Assembly (NCBI GenBank): GCA_030612225.1
Contig: JAUWOH010000108.1
Location: 1 to 9,071 of the forward strand
Direction: 5' to 3'
Source of the DNA: Desulfobacteraceae bacterium
Lineage (GTDB): Bacteria > Desulfobacterota > Desulfobacteria > Desulfobacterales > JAUWMJ01
DNA length: 9,071 nucleotides
Shown in pieces: positions 5,202 through 9,071 of the stretch; position 1 is the first letter of the stretch; each line of letters begins with the position of its first letter. Made by a program: the position numbers and the translations under genes. The notes beneath the pieces are model-generated. The model was not told where the DNA came from. It did not search any database and saw only the letters and a list, made by a program, of their open reading frames with translations.

Positions 5202-5924
5202 ATGAATGATTCAGGGAAAATGCCGGATACAACAATCAACATTATAGGTATGGAGCTTGTTTTGATTCCGTCGGGTTCGTTCAGAATGGGCGGAGACAAA
5301 AAACTTGAACAAGCTGAGGATCATGAAACCCCACGACGCTTGGTTAAAATCAGTAAAGCATTTTTTATGGGTAAATATGAGGTCACTCAAGCGCAGTGGT
5401 CTGAGATGATGAATAACAATCCAAGTGAATTTAAGGACGACATAAGACCGGTGGAAAGGGTTTCATGGAATGATGTGCAAGCGTTTATCCAAAAACTGAA
5501 CACTAAAGAAGAAACAAATAAATATCGTCTTCCAACTGAGGCTGAATGGGAATATGCGTCAAGAGCAGGTTCAGAAAGTTCCTATGGTTTTGCTAGTAAT
5601 GCTAATATATTAAGCCAATACGCCTGGTACAGAAAAAATTCAGCAGATGAAACCCATCCAGTCGGTCAATTAAAGCCGAATGCATGGAGACTGCATGACA
5701 TGCATGGAAACGTCCATGAATGGTGTCAGGACTGGTTTGATAGAAAATATTATTCTCAAAGTCCTTCAAACGCTCCTTTAGGCCCTTCATCAGGTTTAGC
5801 CAAGGTGCTGCGGGGAGGCGACTGGGGAAGCGAGGACTGGTATTGCCGGTGTGCATCTCGCAGCCTCAGCTCACCGAACCGTCGCAGCAACCGACTGGGT
5901 TTCCGTTTGATCAGGATGGTTTAG
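5202..5924 (+). CDS. FGE/SUMF1-like domain protein (formylglycine-generating-enzyme fold), atypical active site
   Basis: The 240-residue protein is essentially one FGE-sulfatase (SUMF1-like, PF03781) domain: MELVLIPSGSFRMG (17-30), FMGKYEVTQAQW, VSWNDVQAFI, YRLPTEAEWEYASRAG (108-123), MHGNVHEWCQDW and LRGGDW (203-208), ending GFRLIRMV. True FGEs convert a sulfatase cysteine to formylglycine with two cysteines shortly after the RGG motif. Here the first position is Ser210 and only the second, Cys215, is kept (with an extra Cys217). Catalysis of the classical type is therefore doubtful, and the domain may serve another role, as in many SUMF1-like proteins that modify other targets or bind ligands. 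No signal peptide or membrane segment is seen, and no sulfatase is nearby. The start at 5202 has only a weak site (CAGGAAAA). A 19-codon frame (5146-5205, MSTGRSLNPKDAFQEKQFS) ends in an ATGA overlap with it, suggesting coupling or a frameshifted N-terminus. Confidence 0.87.
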   Translation: MNDSGKMPDTTINIIGMELVLIPSGSFRMGGDKKLEQAEDHETPRRLVKISKAFFMGKYEVTQAQWSEMMNNNPSEFKDDIRPVERVSWNDVQAFIQKLNTKEETNKYRLPTEAEWEYASRAGSESSYGFASNANILSQYAWYRKNSADETHPVGQLKPNAWRLHDMHGNVHEWCQDWFDRKYYSQSPSNAPLGPSSGLAKVLRGGDWGSEDWYCRCASRSLSSPNRRSNRLGFRLIRMV

Positions 5925-5960
5925 TTGCCCTGACCGATACTTGAATTGACAGAATCGTAT

Positions 5961-6013
5961 GGGTTGCGGGACATTCCTTGAGGGTTGCGGGACATTCCTT
6001 GATATATTGATAT
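5961..6013 (+). repeat. Repeat R, double left end (21-nt tandem duplication)
   Basis: The 21-nt unit GGGTTGCGGGACATTCCTTG+A occurs twice head to tail (5961-5981 and 5982-6002), the second continuing into the TTGATATATTGATAT doublet. It lies 36 nt downstream of the stop of the preceding gene. Confidence 0.9.
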
Positions 6014-6048
6014 CGTTAGTGGGGTTAGAGATGTCCGTTAGTTTATAA

Positions 6049-6059
6049 GGTCAGGGCTT
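6049..6059 (+). repeat. Solo end of the 1241-1584 element
   Basis: GGTCAGGGCTT matches the terminal inverted repeat of the MITE-like element at 1241 and 1568. No partner end is seen close by. Confidence 0.35.
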
Positions 6060-6068
6060 CCTTAGTGA

Positions 6069-6206
6069 TTATAGCTTGATATTATCCTGGGTCTTTTGAT
6101 ATAAAAGGCGTATGGCACGTCAGACATCTCGCAGGTTTTCTGGTTCGCTAATATCCTGAGTGTATGGGGAGATATCTTGAGTGATCAGTTTCTTTCGCAA
6201 GTTTTA
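6069..6206 (-). pseudogene. Degenerate small open frame of unknown family
   Basis: The minus strand reads LRKKLITQDISPYTQDISEP, then ENLRDV, an in-frame TGA (6122-6120), then RAIRLLYQKTQDNIKL and a TAA (6071-6069). The composition and continuity across the TGA look protein-like, as if one codon had mutated to a stop. A TAA also precedes the frame at 6206-6204, while an ATG just upstream is one frame off (MMVNKT...), so a frameshift is also possible. I do not recognise the family. It may be a decayed small gene of about 55 residues, or chance. Confidence 0.3.
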
Positions 6207-6215
6207 TTTACCATC

Positions 6216-6257
6216 ATGAAATAAAAAACTTGAGGTTGTAAATTGCGACTTCAAGTT
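6216..6257 (-). terminator. Possible intrinsic terminator on the minus strand
   Basis: On the minus strand AACTTGA-A-GTCG pairs with CAAC-C-TCAAGTT around a 7-nt loop (arms 6257-6246 and 6238-6227), followed directly by TTTTATTT. The stem is A+T-rich with one mismatch and a G-T wobble. No intact minus-strand gene lies upstream of it, so it may be a relic. Confidence 0.35.
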
Positions 6258-6731
6258 GGGTGGTGACAGATATTTACCCATGGCTTTTCCAGAATTTGTG
6301 ATTATATTAAATGAAGTGCCGCCAACCTTCAACACATAATGAGACGCCACCGGATGGCCCAAAAGCCTCCAACGGTCATTTTATAAAAAGGGAGTGTTTG
6401 GCGGCATCCAAAAAATATCACGGGTGTGCGTGCATCTTTTCCACCTGCCGCCATTTAATAAATTATATGATTACAATTACCCGAAATATATTTTTTTCAG
6501 GCCCCACCTCTTGTACTTGATGAGCTTTCAGATAAAAAATGAGATGTCGTTCACGATCTGCACCCGGCCTCGACCCGATTCCCCTCTATTTTTTAGGACG
6601 AATTGATGTTTCGATTATTGCACCGGTAAATAAACAAACGTTAAGATACCTGCTGGATTTTAAAACAATATTGGGTAAACCTCAAGGGCTTGAATCAAAC
6701 CGTAAAATCCTTGTCCACAGGCAGGCTAGAA
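6258..6731. other. Gene-free stretch with a 9-nt inverted repeat
   Basis: I see no supportable gene here. Short frames are open on both strands, but none looks like a known family. TGCCGCCAA (6317-6325) and TTGGCGGCA (6398-6406) form a perfect 9-nt inverted repeat 90 nt across, which may mark a structured RNA or a small element. The end of the stretch is the leader of the WbqC-like gene. Confidence 0.4.
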
Positions 6732-7436
6732 ATGATCATATCAGCGAACCAGCCATACTTTGCCCCCTATCCCGGCTTTTTTTACAAAGCGCATCTCTCG
6801 GATTATTTTGTTATTCTGGATGATGTGCAGTTTCCCCGCAAAACTACCTGGATCACCCGCAACCGAATTAAAAACGATCAGGGTACCTTATGGATGACCA
6901 TCCCAGTGTGGAAAAAAGGGCTGGGGCTGCAACAAATCAGCAAAGTTAGAATATGCCAAACCGGCAACTGGAAGAAAAAGAATTTGCGTAGTTTTCAAAG
7001 CGCCTATGCCCATGCCCCTTTTCTACAAAATCATCTTAATTTAATAGAACAGATTTTCTCCCTGCAGTATGATTTTCTCCTGGACTTGAATATGGAGATC
7101 ATCAACTATATTTTGGGCTTTCTCAGGATCGAAACCCGGATTGTATTGATGTCGGAGCTGGGTATATCAGGAAAGGGGGCGCCGTTGATTATCGATATGT
7201 GCAAGTCCTTGGGTGCCACCCAATTTCTGGTTCAGTCTTCTGCTTTAGCCTATTACGACCCGCCTCAATTTCAGTCGGTGGGTCTTGAATTGGTCTCCTT
7301 TAAAAAGCCCGAATATATTTATCCCCAGATGTGGGGAGATTATATCGCCAATCTTTCGATTCTCGATATGATGTTCAATTGTGGTGCCAAGTCCAGGGAT
7401 ATTGTCCTTGGGATGGGTTCAAACCTTGATCAGTGA
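6732..7436 (+). CDS. WbqC-like family protein
   Basis: The start at ATG 6732 gives 234 residues, the usual WbqC-like (PF08889) size, and puts the conserved MIISANQPYFAPYPGFFYKA at the N-terminus; an upstream ATG at 6690 only adds 14 unrelated residues. Further family hallmarks are LDDVQFPRKTTWITRNRI (29-46), MTIPVWKKG, LGISGKGAPLIIDMCKSLGA (143-162), SALAYYDP and YIANLSILDMMFNCG (204-218). All regions are present without frameshift, so the gene looks complete. Members are often found in O-antigen or surface-polysaccharide clusters and in loci with aminotransferases. Their reaction is not firmly established to my knowledge, and no sugar-modification gene is adjacent here. The ribosome-binding site is weak (CAGGCTAGAA). 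An R copy starts 31 nt after the stop. The lone gene between repeats suggests it was separated from its original cluster. Confidence 0.9.
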   Translation: MIISANQPYFAPYPGFFYKAHLSDYFVILDDVQFPRKTTWITRNRIKNDQGTLWMTIPVWKKGLGLQQISKVRICQTGNWKKKNLRSFQSAYAHAPFLQNHLNLIEQIFSLQYDFLLDLNMEIINYILGFLRIETRIVLMSELGISGKGAPLIIDMCKSLGATQFLVQSSALAYYDPPQFQSVGLELVSFKKPEYIYPQMWGDYIANLSILDMMFNCGAKSRDIVLGMGSNLDQ

Positions 7437-7467
7437 TTAAGACCGGGGACTTCTAGGATATTCTATA

Positions 7468-7552
7468 GGGTTGCGGGACATTCCTTGATATGTTGATATG
7501 TCGATTTATTCCTGTTAAGGAAACTAGCAGGACAGGAAGGAACCAGGACTAT
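7468..7552 (+). repeat. Repeat R, full copy, start of a 192-nt block shared with 2845-3036
   Basis: GGGTTGCGGGACATTCC, TTGATATGTTGATATG and TTCCTGTTAAGGAA, then the diverged right half of the palindrome. The 192-nt block 7468-7659 aligns without gaps to 2845-3036 with about nine visible mismatches. Confidence 0.85.
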
Positions 7553-7659
7553 TTTTCAAGGTAATTCCTCAATTTTTCAAGTGCCTTTTTATGCTGCTTT
7601 TTTTCCATTCTTTTAATATTCATTAACTTCCATTTTACAGCAGGTAAATCTTCAACACC
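7549..7659 (-). pseudogene. Second C-terminal remnant of an AbiEii-type nucleotidyltransferase
   Basis: The minus strand reads GVEDLPAVKWKLMNIKRMEK, then KQHKKALEKLRNYLEK and TAG. It is the same C-terminus as the remnant at 2926-3165, with the same distance from stop codon to the R copy. Only about 37 codons survive. Upstream (towards 7660) the frame loses similarity and soon meets a stop. It is a copy of a gene tail, not a gene, and was probably duplicated together with R. Confidence 0.6.
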
Positions 7660-7666
7660 GAGCTTG

Positions 7667-7821
7667 ATATTAAACTCATGTCAAGAATCAGTTTAATATT
7701 ATTGCATTTTATGAACCATAATTATACCGCTTTTCATAAATATGTTCCGAAATAAGGAATTGCGGTATATGTGGTTGTAGAAAAAACCGTTTAGATGACG
7801 GAACATTTTTTTGACAACCAC
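7667..7821. other. Cluster of three inverted repeats
   Basis: First, ATATTAAACT (7667-7676) and AGTTTAATAT (7690-7699) form a perfect 10-bp stem with a 13-nt loop. Second, TATACCGC (7723-7730) pairs with GCGGTATA (7762-7769). Third, 7771-7821 is one long hairpin: GTGGTTGT/ACAACCAC outside, then AAAAAA/TTTTTT, then CCGT/ACGG around a 7-nt loop. No coding frame is supported. It may be a small non-autonomous element, a structured RNA or the end of the preceding repeat block. Confidence 0.5.
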
Positions 7822-7920
7822 TATACACACAATGGCTTCATTTTAAACTGATAGAAAATTTGGTGTTGCCCCTTTTGTTTTAAAGTTTTAAAACCCCACT
7901 CGGGCAGACAGGCTTCCTGC

Positions 7921-7944
7921 CGCCCTAAATCCCGCCCTAAATCC
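7921..7944 (+). repeat. Perfect 12-nt tandem repeat
   Basis: CGCCCTAAATCC occurs twice head to tail, ending 4 nt before the -35 box of the following promoter. It could be a regulator site or simple slippage. Confidence 0.75.
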
Positions 7945-7948
7945 CGTC

Positions 7949-7977
7949 TTGACAATAAAGCGGTTTTAAGGTATATT
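7949..7977 (+). promoter_or_regulatory. Near-consensus promoter upstream of the GAF gene
   Basis: A perfect TTGACA (7949-7954), 17-nt spacer and TATATT (7972-7977). Transcription from about 7985 would give a leader of about 150 nt before the ATG at 8137. Confidence 0.6.
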
Positions 7978-8047
7978 AATTCCACTCGCCTGTATACTAA
8001 TGCAAATTGTCGTTGGTTTTTATACTCCACTACATATAGAAATTCAG

Positions 8048-8115
8048 CCGGTTATAGTACATAAATTTAAATTTTCCCTTACTTCGATCTCAAAAAGGGA
8101 ATTCTTATAACCCGG
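8048..8115 (+). other. Nested inverted repeats in the GAF gene leader
   Basis: CCGGTTATA (8048-8056) pairs with TATAACCCGG (8106-8115) with one bulged base, and inside it TTCCCTT (8074-8080) pairs with AAGGGAA (8095-8101). The structure ends about 10 nt before the AAAGGAGG ribosome-binding site. Confidence 0.4.
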
Positions 8116-8136
8116 ATTACATGAAAGGAGGCAAAA

Positions 8137-8688
8137 ATGAAACGGCAGATCATTAACTACGAAACACTGCTCAAAGTTACCAAAGCCATGTCCCTGTCAA
8201 GGGACCCTGAAAAGGTCATCCAGATAACGGTCGAATCCGTCCGAGATACGTTGGACATCAAAGGCTGTGCTCTCTTTCTGATCAATCACAAGAGCAATCA
8301 ACTTGAGATTGCGGCATCCTGCGGACTCAGTGAGGAATATCTGAACAAGGGGCCGGTCAGCTCGCTACATTCCATTGCCAAATCCCTGACCGAAGGACCG
8401 GTTGCCATCTATGATGTTTCTGACGACCCAAGAATCCAGTATGCAGAAGCCGCGAAAAGCGAGGGGATCACGTCCATTCTATCGGTACCGATTTATGTCA
8501 GGGGCCAGGTAATCGGTGCAATGCGGGTTTACACCTCTGAACGCTGGGAATTTACGCTGGAAGACGTCAATTTTGTTCAGGCGCTGGGCCAGATCGCGGG
8601 GATACTGATCGACTTGAGCAGGCTTATTCAGGGACAACAGGAGTACATTGAAGTCCTTACTACGATGAAAGAAGCCAGGGACATGTAA
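8137..8688 (+). CDS. Small stand-alone GAF-domain protein
   Basis: This 183-residue soluble protein is one GAF domain. It has an N-terminal helix (INYETLLKVTKAMSLSRDPE), the strand GCALFLINHKSNQLEIAASC, a central region with ITSILSVPIYVRGQVIGAMR (111-130) and VYTSERWEFTLEDVNFVQAL (131-150), and a C-terminal helix (AGILIDLSRLI). GAF domains bind small ligands such as cyclic nucleotides or haem, or mediate dimerisation. Here no kinase, cyclase or DNA-binding output domain is attached, so it would act by partner binding. The ligand cannot be told. The start at 8137 is backed by a strong AAAGGAGG site at about 6-nt spacing, with a promoter at 7949-7977. The coding sequence looks more G+C-rich than its surroundings, compatible with a well-kept core-type gene amid A+T-rich repeats. 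A short R end follows 63 nt after the stop. Confidence 0.88.
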   Translation: MKRQIINYETLLKVTKAMSLSRDPEKVIQITVESVRDTLDIKGCALFLINHKSNQLEIAASCGLSEEYLNKGPVSSLHSIAKSLTEGPVAIYDVSDDPRIQYAEAAKSEGITSILSVPIYVRGQVIGAMRVYTSERWEFTLEDVNFVQALGQIAGILIDLSRLIQGQQEYIEVLTTMKEARDM

Positions 8689-8751
8689 GAAGGCATCGCG
8701 AAAACAGCTCCAATCCACAACTCAATTTTGCCGGATGCTTCAACATCTTTG

Positions 8752-8770
8752 GGGTTGCGGGATGTTCATA
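8752..8770 (+). repeat. Repeat R, short left-end remnant
   Basis: GGGTTGCGGGATGTTCATA retains the first 11 nt of R exactly and then diverges. It lies 63 nt after the GAF stop, in the common orientation. The 8771-8860 stretch contains a CCCC-TATTAC-GGGG hairpin and no gene. Confidence 0.5.
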
Positions 8771-8860
8771 CAGAGATTGCATTGGCAATGCACATTCTGC
8801 ACGAATGTCCCCTAACGTCCCCTATTACGGGGAGATTATAAGACGTCTACCAAATCACAT

Positions 8861-9071
8861 TTATCTAGAATTTAGCACTTTTAACTTCGCATCGATCAGT
8901 TGATCGTGAGAAAGGCGCAGCAACTTTTTAAGCATGTTCATTAGGTAGTGTTCGTATTGATCCATTTTTCCGTCTACATAGACGATCCGCCACAAAGTTT
9001 CAATGATTTCAATTTTTTCTTCATTTGAATAATTTTCATTGATCAGTCTGGCAAATTGCCATAAGTCGACA
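8861..9071 (-). pseudogene. TerB-like protein, C-terminal part, runs off the window end
   Basis: The minus-strand frame reads from the window end through LINENYSN, EEKIEIIETLWRIVYVDGK, MDQYEHYLMNMLKKLL and RLSHDQLIDAKLKVLNSR to a TAA at 8863-8861. It carries the conserved Asp-Gly turn and the hydrophobic helix pattern of TerB-like proteins. Bases 8973-9071 equal 1-99, so on a circular molecule this joins the fragment at 1-143. The joined frame has about 85 codons with no start, roughly the second half of a typical 150-residue family member. On a linear reading the gene could be complete beyond the window. The GAF gene upstream is convergent to it. Confidence 0.6.
8973..9071. repeat. 99-nt terminal identity with window start (circular junction)
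   Basis: The 99 nt from 8973 match 1-99 base for base, and the TerB-like frame is uninterrupted across the join. An exact overlap of 99 nt at both ends is typical of a circular contig produced by a k-mer assembler. Confidence 0.9.

Noticed and set aside
6216..6390. 58-codon minus-strand open frame (ending TSSFLFHDGK)
   Set aside because: The candidate minus-strand terminator lies inside it, there is no good start, and the peptide is not recognisable.
6317..6406. Integron attC site
   Set aside because: The ends read CGCCAAC and GTTTGGC, which miss the RYYYAAC and GTTRRRY core consensus, inner arms do not pair clearly, and no integrase is present.
6311..6823. Overlapping short plus-strand frames before the WbqC-like gene
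   Set aside because: No ribosome sites, no recognisable motifs, mutual overlap; one runs into the WbqC coding region in the wrong frame.
7821..8030. 69-codon minus-strand open frame
   Set aside because: Covers the 12-nt tandem repeat and the GAF promoter on the opposite strand, with no ribosome site and no known family; more likely non-coding intergenic DNA.
145..8770. CRISPR array formed by the R copies
   Set aside because: Copies are hundreds to thousands of bases apart, vary in length, and have genes rather than uniform spacers between them; no cas gene is present.

Overview
The window is a 9,071-nt stretch whose first 99 nt (1-99) are identical to its last 99 nt (8973-9071), and a TerB-like reading frame runs through that junction without a break. 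The simplest reading is a circular assembly product of about 8,972 nt. It could be a true circle, or a chromosomal path closed by the assembler, because no replication, partition, mobilisation, integrase or complete transposase gene is visible. The A+T-rich sequence and the gene families (OmpA-family lipoprotein, OmpA protein with DUF4892-like N-terminal domains, WbqC-like, FGE/SUMF1-like, small GAF protein, TerB-like, VapC/Phd, AbiEii remnants) suggest a Gram-negative bacterium, most likely a Desulfobacterota (Desulfobacterales-like) genome. That assignment is inference.

Layout: 1-143 (continuing into 8861-9071) is a 5'-truncated TerB-like fragment on the minus strand, cut by a dispersed repeat here called R. 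From 440 to 1137 there is an intact minus-strand Phd/YefM-VapC toxin-antitoxin pair with a strong promoter. From 1241 to 1584 there is a MITE-like element with imperfect 17-nt terminal inverted repeats. From 1591 to 2598 there is a minus-strand OmpA-family coiled-coil lipoprotein with a near-consensus promoter at 2768-2796. The 2599-3745 interval holds R copies, a pseudogene fragment of an AbiEii-type nucleotidyltransferase toxin, a second copy of another repeat family (B), and a promoter plus structured leader. From 3746 to 5020 there is a secreted OmpA-family protein with two tandem copies of its N-terminal domain. It is followed by an FGE/SUMF1-like protein (5202-5924), a WbqC-like protein (6732-7436), a second AbiEii remnant, a cluster of hairpins (7667-7821) and a small GAF protein (8137-8688).

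The most striking structure is repeat R (start motif GGGTTGCGGGACATTCC, then a TTGATAT doublet, then a TTCCTGT/ACAGGAA palindrome). About nine full or degenerate copies all point the same way on the + strand. They partition the sequence into segments that usually hold one unrelated gene or module. Every plus-strand gene is followed by an R copy 25-63 nt after its stop codon, and R also abuts the broken ends of the TerB-like and AbiEii fragments. This looks like a repeat-delimited patchwork of single-gene segments. A REP-like dispersed repeat is the conservative explanation; a cassette-like mobile arrangement is the speculative one.

The genes do not form a metabolic pathway. They combine envelope functions (two OmpA-type peptidoglycan-binding proteins, a WbqC-like protein often found in surface-polysaccharide loci), a sensor-like GAF protein, a maintenance-type toxin-antitoxin pair and several decayed genes. 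This is typical of an accessory region shaped by repeats.
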